DNA from: Pavlovales sp. CCMP2436 | Taxonomy: Eukaryota; Haptophyta; Pavlovophyceae; Pavlovales | Assembly (NCBI GenBank): GCA_026770615.1 | Contig: MU631308.1 | Span: forward strand, 126,197-145,444 | Length of the DNA stretch: 19,248 nt | Direction: 5' to 3' | Shown here: positions 7,995 to 16,744 of the stretch, piece by piece | Layout of the letters: each line of letters opens with the position of its first letter | How positions within the stretch are numbered: position 1 is the stretch's first letter | Position numbers and translations under genes: made by a program | The notes under the pieces: generated by a model | Database searches by the model: none | The model's input: the letters and a program-made list of their open reading frames with translations, nothing else | Told to the model about the DNA's origin: nothing

Positions 7995-8068
7995 GATTAT
8001 GTGGCACATAATCAACTTAAACGTTCTGTAGATACTTGTGGGCAAATTGATTGCCCGCAAGTATCTAC
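7995..8068. promoter_or_regulatory. Tandem hairpins between divergent genes
   Basis: The first hairpin is GATTATGTG (7995-8003) with CACATAATC (8005-8013). The second is GTAGATACTTGTGGGCAA (8028-8045), loop attga, and its complement 8051-8068, 17 of 18 pairs with the odd one a G-U. They lie in the 206 bp between the start codons at 7943 (minus) and 8150 (plus). A regulatory role, or origin from a foldback insertion, is an inference; no TATA box was seen. Confidence 0.45.
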
Positions 8069-8149
8069 GGAACTAAACGAGAGCCGCCGGCGCGTGCGCC
8101 AGGGCCATCGTCTCCTCCGGTCGCGCCGCCCAACCTCACCGTCGCCACC

Positions 8150-10673
8150 ATGCCCACAGCGACGAGGTTCTGCATGTCCTGCCTGCTCGCCTCGCTGGCA
8201 CTCGCCCAGGCAAGCCCGCCGCCGACGCCCTCGCCGAGCCCGCCGCCGCCGCTGCCTCCACCTGGCCCGCCCGGCCCATCCGCGAGCCCACCGCCGCCGC
8301 CGAGCCCACCGATTTCGCTGCCGACCCCACCGCCAAGTCCGCCGCCAACAAGCTGGCTGAAGAGCCCCCGCCACCGCTCAATCCGCCTCCATTCCCACCC
8401 CCGAGCCCGCAACCGTCAACGCCGCCAAGCCCAGCACCGTTGCCCACTGGCGCGTGCCCGCTCACGACAATCCGCTCGAAGGCACTTGGCTCCGGCGGCT
8501 CCGTCTTGGGCTCGACTCTCGGAGCTCTTGACGAATGCGGCAACGTCTCGGGTGAGCACTTCTACCGCGTGGACTTGGCCTCATCGGCCACCGTCTCCAT
8601 CAGATTCTCGACATACGCTGCGGGCACTTCATTCGACACGGTACTGCGCCTTTATGCGGGATGTCCGGTTTCTGGTGGCATGCAGGTCGCCTCCAACGAC
8701 GACTAGTATGGGGGCTGCTTGATTAGCAAGGGTGCCTCACTCATCATCTCAGTCGAGCTCGAAAAAGGAGTCGACTACTACATGCAGGTCGAAGGATTCC
8801 ATAGCAAAGAGGGCTCGTATCAGTTGACGATGAGCTGTCCGCCAACATTATTGCCGCCAAGCCTACCAACGCCGATCCCACCGCCGAGCACGCCACCAAG
8901 GCCAAACCCTCCGCCGAGCCCTCCGCCGAGTCCGCATACGCCGAGCCCGCCGCCGTCAAGCCCGCGGCCGTCCCCGCCGCCTCCTGTAGATGTGTGGCCC
9001 CCAAGCTAGCCTCTGGTCGATTTGTGGCCCCCGAGCAAACCAAACTCTTTAACAGCCCCTATCTTGCCCCTGTCGCCGCCGAACCCGCCACCCATACCAC
9101 AATCGAGCCCGCCATCTTTAAACCAACAGCCAAGACCTCCAACGCCACCGCGCCCGTCAATGAGCCCACAGCCAAGCTAACAGCCGCCAAGTTCTCCGCA
9201 CAGCTCGTTTCCAAGCTCGCTGCCACCAAGTTCACCGCCCAACCCGCAATCAATACCGCAGATGCCAAACCCACCGCCAAGTATTTCGACGCCGCCAGAC
9301 TAGCCGCCAAGCCAATCGCCGCCGAACCTGCCACCGAGCCCATCGCCAAGGCCAACGTTACCGAGCCCGCCGTCGAGCCCATCTTCGAACCCACCGTTGC
9401 CGAGCTCGCGACCGGGCCCGCTGCCAAGCCCGCCGACGTCAAGCCCGACGCCGATTTCACTGCCGAGTCTGCCGCCGAGCCTGCCGCCACCTAGCCCGCC
9501 GCTCAACCCGCCATCGAGCCCGTCACCGCTAAGCCCATCGCCAAGTCCTCCGACGCAGTCGAGACCGCCAAATAATTCGCCGCCGCTGAACTCGCCACCA
9601 AGACCGCCGCCACCTAGTCTGCTCCCCAACCAGCCATTGAGCCCGCCACCGCCAAGCCAGCCACCAAGTCCTCCAACGCCGCCGAGCCCGCCGCCCAGCC
9701 CGCCGCCAACTCCGCCTCCCAGCCCGCCGCCGTCGCCACCGCCGAGCCCACCGCCCAGTCCGCCGCTGGCGAACCCACCACCGAGCCTGCCGCCGAGCCT
9801 TCCGGAACAATTCCTGACGCCGAGCCCGCCGCCCAACTCGCTATCGAGGCCGCCACCTCCAAGCCCACCTCCAATTTCTCCAACGCCGCCAAGCCCGCCG
9901 CCCAGCCCGCCGATGCCAAGCCCTCTGCCGATCCCGCCGTCGAGCCCACCGCCGCCAAGCCCGACACCGAGCCCGCCGCCAAGACCGCCGCCGAGCTTGA
10001 AGCCGCCTAACCTGCCACCCAACCTGCCATCGAGCCCGTCACCGCTAAGCCCACCGCCAACTCCTCTGACGCCACGGAGACCGCCAAATAGTTCGCCGCC
10101 GCCGAGCCCGCCACCAACACCGTCGTCGAGCCCGCCGCCTCCTATTTCGCTACCCAACCCGCCATTGAGCCCGCCACCGCCAAGCCAACCGCCAAGTCCT
10201 CCAACGCCGCCGAGCCCGTCACCTAGACCGCCACTGCCGAACCTGCCGCAAATACCGTCGTCGAGCACGCCGCCTCCTAGCAAGTTACCCAACGCATCAT
10301 TGAGCCCGCCACCGCCATGCCAACCGCCAAGTCTTCCGACGCCGCCGAGCGCGCCACCTAGCCCGCCGCTATCGAACTCGCCGCCAAGACCACCGCCGAG
10401 CCCGCCAGCTCGCAGCCCACCATCACCGAACCCGCCGCTCACAACCCCGCCGCAACCGAGCCCGCCGCCGCAAACGTTGCCCGCCGTCAGCCCATGGGAT
10501 AAATCCCGCAGCAGGATCCTGACGTTGGCAGCAGCCCGTCCTCGACCGTGTTCCCTATCGCTGCCGTGGCCTTCGGCTCTGCCATCTGTGGCGTCTGCCC
10601 GCTCGGTATATCAGGCGTGTATCTCATCCGCGTATACCGCCGCATGCCTCTGGCCAATAGCATGATTGCGTAA
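8150..10673 (+). pseudogene. Disrupted secreted Pro/Ser-rich, PPC-domain, membrane-anchored surface protein
   Basis: The start ATG at 8150 sits in a strong Kozak context (gccaccATG). Residues 1-22 form a signal peptide (CLLASLALAQA), followed by a Pro-rich linker (SPPP, PPSPP) in the same frame to about 8355. The frame then moves by one base. In the new frame come EEPPPPLNPP, then a domain at about 8445-8840 with DECGNVSGEHFYRVDL, SFDTVLRLYAGCPVSGG, VASNDD, YGGC and GSYQLTMSC, resembling PPC-type beta-sandwich domains of secreted proteins. A Pro/Ser stalk (SPPPSPPP repeats) follows to about 10,500. After a second frame change the sequence ends in a membrane segment ([17 protein letters not shown]) and a short basic tail ([14 protein letters not shown]), TAA at 10,671. 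In-frame stops interrupt it at 8704 (TAG), 9007 (TAG), 9178 (TAA) and 9301 (TAG). The domain order suggests a cell-wall or plasma-membrane glycoprotein. Minus-strand Gly-rich frames here are mirror images of the Pro repeats. Confidence 0.7.
8860..10480 (+). repeat. Pro/Ser codon minisatellite (AGCCCGCCG type)
   Basis: There are irregular iterations of AGC CCG CCG CCA over about 1.6 kb, encoding SPPP/SPP. Long stretches are similar at a larger scale: for example, nnncccgtcaccgctaagccc occurs near 9520 and 10,037, and ccaccgccaagccagccaccaagtcctccaacgcc-type blocks near 9647, 10,177 and 10,312, about 530 and 135 bp apart. Unequal exchange or replication slippage probably shaped it. Confidence 0.65.
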
Positions 10674-10732
10674 TACTTTGAGCGATTGTCGGTCTGTGAT
10701 TCATGCAGTTAATTGCTGACCAATCAATTTTG

Positions 10733-10823
10733 TAATTTATTCCGCTCGACACTCATCGTCGGTTCATAACGACGTCACTTACTCTGAGGGGTGAATCCGC
10801 CGTGCCAGCAGGTACCTCCAACG
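10733..10823. repeat. Direct repeat, right copy (partner at 7820-7928)
   Basis: This copy carries the minus-strand exon end (WRYLLARRIHPSE) and splice donor GTAAGTGACG (donor G at 10,782), followed by the first part of the intron. Similarity to the left copy ends at about 10,733 and 10,823. It joins directly to the minus-strand gene that starts at 11,886. Confidence 0.8.
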
Positions 10824-11886
10824 GCCGAGACCGCTGAAGGGCCATCACTGACAAAATTTACATCCGTTGAGTTCCCGAACGTGCCCAAGTCCTCGCCAGA
10901 GTTGCCGTCGCCGCATCAGGCCCGCCAGTTTCTTTGTGTTTCCGTCGTCGTCACCACTGCTGCTCTTATCACTCGATCTCGAGCGTTTGCCGGGCTTGCT
11001 AACCCAGTTCGCCAGGATCCCGGCCACATGAACCGCCCCGGGGATGAGCTCTGGGATAAACTTGCTCACGGCGTGAAAGAGAGCGAGCAGCGGCAGCGAC
11101 GGCGGCGAAACCTGCGATGTCTGCGAGTCTGCGACAAACGCGCAACCTCGGCAGCGGACGCGTCACCGGGAGTGGCAGCGGCCGGAGCCGCTGCCACACC
11201 TGTTGCCGCGTCCGCCACGGGAGATGGCACCATCAGCTCCTCGGTCCTCGCGTCAGCGGGCGCGCAAGCGGGCGCGGGCGCCGCTGCACGCTCCGCTGCG
11301 CGCTTCGCTGCGCGCTCTGCTGCCCGGCGCGCGCGTGAAGCCCTGCCACCGTGGCCCTTGCCACCCGCCGCCCCCCCGTGGCTCTTACCACCCGCCGCCC
11401 GCTGCCGCAGCGGCGCGATGGCCACGCGGGCGGTGAGCACGAACATCACGCGCACCCCTCTCGCGAACCACTGCGCAATCTTGAAGTCGACGTCGGACGG
11501 AAAAACCGTCTCGAGCCAGCCCCAGATTGCCTCCAGCCGCGCCTCCCACCCGTCGCCCGCCGCAGCCTCGCCGCACGCACCCGGGTACCGACCCCGCGGC
11601 GCGCGCTGCTCGACGTTGTGCCACGCGGCGTACCCCCAGCCTTCTGCCGACCACGCGGCTCCAACTGCACGCCCTGCCCGGGAGCGCAGCAGCGCACCAT
11701 TGGGACGAAAAGCTCCACCCCGGCCTTGTCGGCCGCGGTCATGCACGCCGATGGCGGCGCGCGCGGCACGGCATTCTCAGCCGTGCTTGTCCCCCTCCAC
11801 ATCTTGCCATACCCGCGTGCGGCCTTGCGGCCGAGTTGCGGGTGCCCGCGCTCGCGCGCAGAGCTGGAAGGAGGGCTCGTCGCCAT
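10783..11886 (-). pseudogene. Frameshifted gene whose end is paralogous to exon 1 of the 7.4-7.9 kb gene
   Basis: Reading starts at ATG 11,886 (MATSPPSSSARERG), with an AT-rich stretch aaatataaa at 11,914-11,922 upstream. The first frame changes near 11,660-11,690 into WSAEGWGYAAWHNVEQ and WLETVFPSDVDFKIAQWF, then a hydrophobic stretch (VRVMFVLTARVAI), a Gly/Lys/His patch and an Ala/Arg-rich helical region. A second change at about 11,070-11,130 leads to LFHAVSKFIPELIPGAVHV and a Lys/Ser/Asp-rich tail. A TGA stands at 10,845, but the same frame continues to GRWRYLLARRIHPSE and a GTAAGT donor at 10,782. The family is not recognised. The Trp-rich and hydrophobic parts look genuinely protein-like on this strand. 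It may be one gene with errors or a pseudogene. Confidence 0.45.
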
Positions 11887-12132
11887 ATTGCCGTTAATAG
11901 CAAAAGCACAGAGAAATATAAATGCATAACTGCATTTGTATATAACTGTGTTGCGCCCATATACATCATAATATTAGCTAGATCAAGTAATTAAACATCA
12001 AATATTACCAATTAAATACATTTTTATTAAAATAAGATTCATATTGAATAGGCAAATTTTAGGAGGTACCATAAATAGGCACGAATCGAAGTGGGCGCTT
12101 TGGGCGGCGTGGAGAGCGAGCGACACTCTGGC
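11887..12132. other. AT-rich intergenic spacer
   Basis: No gene is supported. It likely includes the upstream region of the minus-strand gene ending at 11,886 and the 3' region of the minus-strand candidate at 12.1-12.5 kb. Confidence 0.4.
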
Positions 12133-12459
12133 TCATATAGCCTCCTGCGCGGCCGAGGTGCAGGTGATACCACTCATTGAGTCTCCGATGTCAAGCGGGC
12201 GTTTTGCGAGCGGCTTACCCTCGAGCGGAAGCGACGTAGGGTCGGCGTCTGCCTTGCTGAAAATTAAATTTGTTTTCTCAGTGAATTTACCAGGTCACAA
12301 TAGGCCAACAGGAGGTCACATTGTCAATCTAATTGATTCCTGGCTATTACCTTGATGTTGCGCCCACAGCAATGATCATGCTCCGTGTGTGTCCGACACA
12401 CAGTCACGTCGGCTACAGCGCGCCGAACGCAGCCTATCCAATAAGCTGCCAACATCAAG
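12133..12459 (-). CDS. Candidate small two-exon gene (partial)
   Basis: An intron from 12,350 to 12,257 (94 nt, GTAATA...TTTTCAG, AT-rich) separates two GC-richer segments. The upstream exon, 12,459 to 12,351, follows a good acceptor (ttaattag) and is open throughout in one frame (MLAAYWIGCVRRAVADVTV...CCGRNIK), which then stops after 13 codons in the last exon (TAA at 12,215). Alternatively, a frame from an internal ATG (MIIAVGATS) joins to SKADADPTSLPLEGKPL...QEAI and stops at TGA 12,133. I cannot choose between these. The family is not recognised, and the first exon may lie further upstream. Confidence 0.35.
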
Positions 12460-12734
12460 CTAATTAAATAGACTTAGGGCTTTAGCCGAATAGTTGCGCA
12501 ATTTATGCATCTTACCAATTTATATTAGCTTGCGCAACAAAGTATTCAAAAAATTATAAATTATTTTTTGCTGTTGACTTGTTAATAAGTAACTAGTCAC
12601 TATAGGTAACCGCTGCTCCGCTCTCGCGACACGTTGGACACGGTGCCCCGCGAGGGGGGCGCGGCCTGGCTCGCCACCGTGATGTTGCTCTTCGCCACCA
12701 TGCTATTGCTTTTGTCACGTGCTGTGACGGGCGC
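12460..12734. other. AT-rich spacer with paired TTGCGCAA palindromes
   Basis: TTGCGCAA occurs at 12,494 and 12,531, each self-complementary. The segment probably includes intron or promoter sequence of the minus-strand candidate. GC-rich sequence begins at about 12,605. No gene is called. Confidence 0.35.
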
Positions 12735-13122
12735 TGTTTCGCGCGGTGGCGAGCAGCACGCGGAGACGCCGCTCAAGGCTACTAAGGCTACGACGACGAT
12801 GCTGCTTCCTGAGGCCACCGCACTGTGCGCGCTTGCAGCGGCGCGATGCTGTCCACTCGAGGTACTCGCTGACACCTCTCGACCACCCGTCTCGCTCGGG
12901 TCCTCAAGTGGATGTGCGTCGCGCGCTGCGGTGGGCGCTGCTGCGCGCGGCGGCGGGCCGCACGCGGAGACGCCGCTCAAGGCTATCAAGGCTACGACGA
13001 CGATGCTGCTTCCTGCGGCCGCCGCAGTGTGCGCGCTCGCAGCGTCGCGATGCTGTCCACTTGGGGTACTCGTTGGCACCTCTCGACCACCCGTCTCGCT
13101 CGGGTCCTCAAGTGGATGTGTA
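12735..13122. repeat. 204-bp tandem duplication (GC-rich)
   Basis: The segment starting gcgcggtggcgagcagcacg at about 12,741 repeats at 12,945 with roughly 14 substitutions over the first 130 bp and near identity afterwards. The period (204) is a multiple of three, so several frames are open on both strands; the minus frame would give a repeated hydrophobic stretch (SSIVVVALIALSGVSAC). Substitutions are not concentrated at third positions in either of the two long open frames, so coding is unproven. Confidence 0.7.
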
Positions 13123-13195
13123 AGTTTCTAGTTAAACGTCCGTCCCCGAGAGGATCACACTGGATTGAAGTGTTGAAAAACAGTCGAATACACGA
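13123..13195 (+). repeat. Dispersed repeat, third copy of the 6.8-7.2 kb arm
   Basis: The run ttaaacgtccgtccccg...gttgaaaaacagtcgaatacac matches the inverted-repeat arms at 6880-6950 (minus) and 7066-7126 (plus). It directly follows the 204-bp repeat. In the minus frame the copies at 6.9 kb and 13.1 kb both end CFSTL....GTDV and a TAA stop, hinting that the repeat derives from the 3' end of a gene. Confidence 0.55.
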
Positions 13196-13885
13196 TGTCG
13201 GCCGTTGGCCGACGCTGATTGGCGAGCGAGACAGTATTCGGGGGGGACCTCAGGGGCACCGTTAGGCCGCCGCGCGGGGCCCACTATGTCGACAGCAGGA
13301 TGTGACTCGGACAGCCAATGCAGCACCCGCATCGCGGCAATTCTTATGCTGGGCGAGACGCTGCTCGAAGGGATAAAGGCGGCTGGACAGCTCGCGGCCC
13401 AGCTGAGCGAAACTGGGCAGCCGCCGAGAGGGGACGTGCAGCTGTCAAGAGAGCTACCGCGTCGCGCCAACGAGATCGCCAATCGTGATACGGCCCAGCT
13501 GAAGGACGGCTTCCAGCCTGCCTGCGCCCGATTCGACGAGCCACTGGAGGGGCAGAAGCCAAGCACGGGCGAGCTGCAGCCGAGCGTGCTGGCGCTGGGC
13601 GAGACACAGGGTACGTTGGACGAGCCGCCGACCCCGTCGCTCTGGATGGACAAGCCAACGCCCGCCTTCAAGCCATTCTCGAAGGAGATGCCCCGGTCAG
13701 CGCCGACGCAGCGGTGCTGCGACCGCTGGCAAAGCCTACACCGCGTGTGTCGCCCAGTGCAGTCCGCACTGCTGGGTGCGCCGCCGATGCCGGGCGCCAT
13801 GACCAGCACGCCAAGCGCCACGGGCGGCGGGCCGGGCGTCGTGGCCAGTGCGCCGAGCGCCGCGGCCAGCACGCCGAACGCCGAG

Positions 13886-14011
13886 GCCAGCGTGCCGAGC
13901 GCCACGGCCGGCGCGCCGAGCGCCACGGTCGGCGCGCCGAGCGCCGTAGCCAGCGTGCCGAGCGCCACGGCCGGCGCGCCGAGCGCCACGGTCGGCGCGC
14001 CGAGCGCCGTA
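13886..14011 (+). repeat. 63-bp tandem duplication in the Ala/Pro/Ser region
   Basis: Bases 13,886-13,948 and 13,949-14,011 are essentially identical and encode three 7-residue units each (ASVPSATAGAPSATVGAPSA). The surrounding 400 bp is the same 21-bp unit in more diverged form. Confidence 0.75.
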
Positions 14012-15141
14012 GCCTGCGCACCGAGCGCCGCAGCCAACGCGCTGGGCGCTGTGGGCAGCGAGCCAGGCGCCGCGGTCTGCGCGCCGAGCGCCGCGGCAAG
14101 CGCGCCGAGCGCCGCAGCAAGCGCGCCGAGCGCCATAGGCAACGCGCCGGGCGCCACGGCCGGTGTGCCGAACGCTACGGCCAGAGCGCCGAGCACCGCG
14201 CTTGGCGCGCCGAGCGCCGCGGCCAGCGCGCCGAGCGCCAAGGGCAGCAGGCTGAGCTCAGCGGCTGGCAGCGCGCCTTCCGCTGGGCAGGTCGGCGCCC
14301 CTGCCAAAGGCCAAGGGCGATTGGCGCGCGACCTGGGGCTCCAACTTGCGTACAGGGCACAACTGCGGGCGCAGAGGAGTACATGCCGCAAATCTACACG
14401 CGCCGGCAACTCGGAGGGCTGGATTGTGGTCGGGCCCACGCCCTCGTCACTTGCGATCGAGGGCGCGATCCGACCCAGCAAGGCTGCAATCGACCGCACA
14501 AACGCCAAGATTGCAGCTAAGGCGCAATCTGCTGCCAAAGCTGCCTCCGTCGCCGCCACCGAAGCTGCTGCTGCCAGCGCCGCAGACGCTGCTGCCGCCA
14601 CCGCTGTGGTCGCATTTGCCGCCGCTGCCGCAGCAACCGCAGAGATGGTGAAGCTCGAAAGCGCGGTTGCTGCGAGCCTAGCGCCGGTGCGTCCCCCTTC
14701 ACCCTTGGTAAAGGCGGAGATGGGCACGGCCGCAAGCTCGGCGGCAGGCTCGGCGGCGGCCGGCACAGTGAGTTTGACAGAGGAGAGGCAGCAACACTCA
14801 ACCACTGGCTCACCTGCGGCCGACTCTGCCCCGGGCAAGCGCCCGGCTCAGCACGCGCCAGCACCTCTTACATCCATCTACGTGGAGTCCAGAGAGGAGT
14901 ACGAAATAAGCATGGCCATCATGCAGTCGAGGAGAGACGAGCTCATGCAGGCCGAGTATGAGGCCAGGAGCTCGGCCGCTGCAATTGCAGCCGTCACCGC
15001 CGCGCTCGCCGCGCTACAAGCCGCCGCCGCTGCCCGTCCGTCGACGTGAAGAAGACAGCTGAGGGTGCAGCTGGGCACGTAGGCGAGCGTGCTGCTGCAC
15101 GCCGTGGGGATACAGGAGGCGGCCACACACGGACTCGGTAG

Positions 15142-15870
15142 CAGAGAGAGCAGCGACAGCTGCCGCCCCGTGAGCAGCAGCAGCCGCCCCGTAAGCAGCA
15201 GCAGGGAGAGCAACAGCAGCCGCCGCCCCGAGAGCGGCACCAGAGCCTGCTGCTGCTCCGTGAGCAGCTACAGCGCCAGCAGCCGCCCGGAGAGCAGCAA
15301 CAGCGTCAGCTGCCGCCCGGAGAGCAGCAGCAGGAAGAGCAGCAACAGGGAGAGCAGAGCCAGCGCCAGCTACCGCCCCGTGAGCAGCAGCAGCCGTCGC
15401 CCGGAGAGCAGCACCAGCGCCAGCTGCCGCCCAGTGAGCAACAGCAACAGCAGCCGCCGCCTGGAGAGCAGCACTAGGGAGAGCAGCAGCAGCCGACGCC
15501 CGGAGAGCAGCACCAGCGCCAGTTGCCGCCCCTTGAGCATCAGCAGCCGCCCGGAGCGCAGCAGCCGCCTCACCGAGAGCAGCGCCAGCTACCGCCCGGA
15601 GAGCAGCAGCAGCGCCAGCTGCCGCCCGGAGAGCAGCAGCAGGGAGAGCAGCAGCAGCAGCCGCCCGGAGAGCAGCAGCAGCGCCAGCTGCCGCCCGGAG
15701 AGCAGCAGCAGGGAGAGCAGCAGCAGCAGCCGCCCGGAGAGCAGCAGCAGCAGCAGCCCCGAGAACAGCGCCATCAGCCGCCCGGAGAGCAGCACCAGCG
15801 CCAGCTGCCTCCCCGTGAGCAGTACCAGCGCCAGCTGCCGCCCCGAGGGCAGCAGCAACAGCAGCTGCAG
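15142..15870 (+). repeat. CAG-rich minisatellite, with a 69-bp higher-order repeat
   Basis: Units of 30 bp (QRQLPPGEQQ) and 39 bp alternate. Two 69-bp copies at 15,592-15,660 and 15,661-15,729 are practically identical. All three forward frames give Gln, Ser or Ala runs; the Gln/Pro/Glu frame is preferred because it also continues into non-repetitive protein-like sequence on both sides. Confidence 0.75.
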
Positions 15871-16311
15871 CAGCCACGACAGCGCAGCAGCAACCGCTTG
15901 GGGGCGAGGGTGGGCACCGCCAGACGTGCTCCTGCGTGACACGCAGCAGCTGGACGCACTCCCGTAGCCGGGCATGCTGTCGCATCCTATGCCCAGGAGG
16001 AGAGGCAGGCGTGGGCTCAGCTGCGCCACCTGAAGTCGAAGGCCAGTGGAGGGGTGGCCTCATCCAAGCGACACGAACCATCGAGCTTCTCTGTGAAGAG
16101 CTCAACGATGCGAGCCTCGAACGCGGGGCGTTCAGCAACGCGCATGACGAACGAGCCTCTCGAAAAAATCGACACGAAGCATGAGCCCTCCAAATCTCCG
16201 TAGTTGCCCCAGTGCATCGAGAATACCCATCGCAGTCTCGCACATCGATCGCGGCGTGCAAAGTAATTAGAGTCATAAATTCTTTATGAACATTCTGGAG
16301 TTTTATGGTAA

Positions 16312-16737
16312 TTAGCGCACACCAAAAATCTCAGGATTGAAGTGCCGAACGAACGAGCAGGTGTGGCGCGGGGCGCGGGGCGCGGGGCGCGGGGCGCGGG
16401 GCGCGAGGCGCGGGGCGCGTACGTCCAAAATCGCGGATTTAGCAAGTCCTACCCGGTCTCCAATCGCCGTGACATTGGATGTCGTCGTCATAATATCATT
16501 CTTATTTTCGTCTATCTGCGCGTCCTGAATATCAAGTAGCCCGCTCAGCGTGTTGTAATTTGAAATGACCACGCCCTCTGTCAACGAAATGCGAGCGTTA
16601 TCGCTGTCTATCTGCACATCATGGATGTCGACTCGACCTGTAAGCGTCGCAACGTTTCCATCGGTGCTATCGAGCCTTGCAGTGTAGATGCCGATGAGGG
16701 ACGAAAATTCTTGGAGCAGAAAATTGAAAAAAATCAC
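16312..16737 (-). CDS. Fibre-like repeat protein segment (hypothetical)
   Basis: A minus-strand frame encodes LDSTDGNVATLTGRVDIHDV, QIDSDNARISLTEGVV, NTLSGLLDIQDAQIDENKND and TTSNVTAIGDRVGLAK. The two LxGxxDIxDxQID blocks are about 30 residues apart and resemble the short coiled repeats of trimeric fibre or spike proteins in phages and large viruses; that likeness is from pattern only. The frame has no ATG at its upstream end, and a polypyrimidine stretch ending ...tgctccaag (about 16,714) suggests an intron acceptor, so this is probably a 3' exon of the gene upstream. The C-terminal Arg/Pro/Ala tail is translated from a GC heptamer repeat (16,366-16,419), so the real end may lie before it. 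Confidence 0.4.
   Translation of the reverse strand: MIFFNFLLQEFSSLIGIYTARLDSTDGNVATLTGRVDIHDVQIDSDNARISLTEGVVISNYNTLSGLLDIQDAQIDENKNDIMTTTSNVTAIGDRVGLAKSAILDVRAPRLAPRAPRPAPRAPRHTCSFVRHFNPEIFGVR
16366..16419. repeat. GCGCGGG heptamer repeat
   Basis: About seven tandem copies of the 7-bp unit gcgcggg, one with a single substitution (gcgcgag). It lies within the minus-strand reading frame and produces RAPRPAPRAPR. Confidence 0.75.
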
Positions 16738-16744
16738 AAACTAA

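Larger units (their letters stand above)
13286..16201 (+). pseudogene. Broken gene: Ala/Pro/Ser heptad-like repeats, helical segment, Gln-rich tract
   Basis: From ATG 13,286 (MSTAGCDSDSQCSTR) an uninterrupted frame runs to TGA 15,047 (587 residues). It holds a repeat region at 13,835-14,250 of about seven residues (APSATAG type), an Ala-rich helix, and a charged helix (SREEYEISMAIMQSRRDELM). Near 15,030-15,046 the other frame takes over as VDVKKTAEGAAGHVGERAAA, continues into a Gln/Pro tract (QRQLPPGEQQQ), and on to YAQEERQAWAQLRHLKSKAS and EPLEKIDTKHEPSKSP, TAG 16,199. That second part is interrupted by TAG 15,139, TAG 15,475 and TGA 15,937. The first two replace codons where Gln is expected. 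No known family is recognised. Minus-strand frames here (Ala/Leu/Gly) look like mirror images. Whether it is one gene or two is inferred from frame continuity. Confidence 0.5.

Noticed and set aside
9300..10442. Long minus-strand Gly-rich reading frame (GGLGGG repeats, 380 codons)
   Set aside because: It is the complement of the SPPP codon repeats; signal peptide, PPC-like domain and membrane anchor all read on the plus strand.
10498..10523. 26-nt GT...AG intron joining the Pro-rich frame to the membrane-anchor frame
   Set aside because: Removing gtcagccc...cgcag does restore the frame, but 26 nt is far shorter than the 68-106 nt introns seen here and lacks an AT-rich body; an indel is more likely.
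13132..14838. Minus-strand Ala/Leu/Gly-rich frame of 568 codons
   Set aside because: It mirrors the plus-strand Ala/Pro/Ser repeats; the non-repetitive charged helix near 14,880-15,040 makes sense only on the plus strand. Its final 70 codons look fair, so some doubt remains.
8704..15939. Nuclear genetic code with TAA/TAG read as Gln
   Set aside because: TGA 15,937 also interrupts, frameshifts are present, and the surface-protein gene appears to end at a TAA where composition turns AT-rich. Kept only as a low-interest finding.
15014..16276. Minus-strand Ala-rich frame of 420 codons
   Set aside because: Complement of CAG repeats (CTG/GCT/TGC) leaves several frames open; the plus Gln frame continues into protein-like sequence on both sides.
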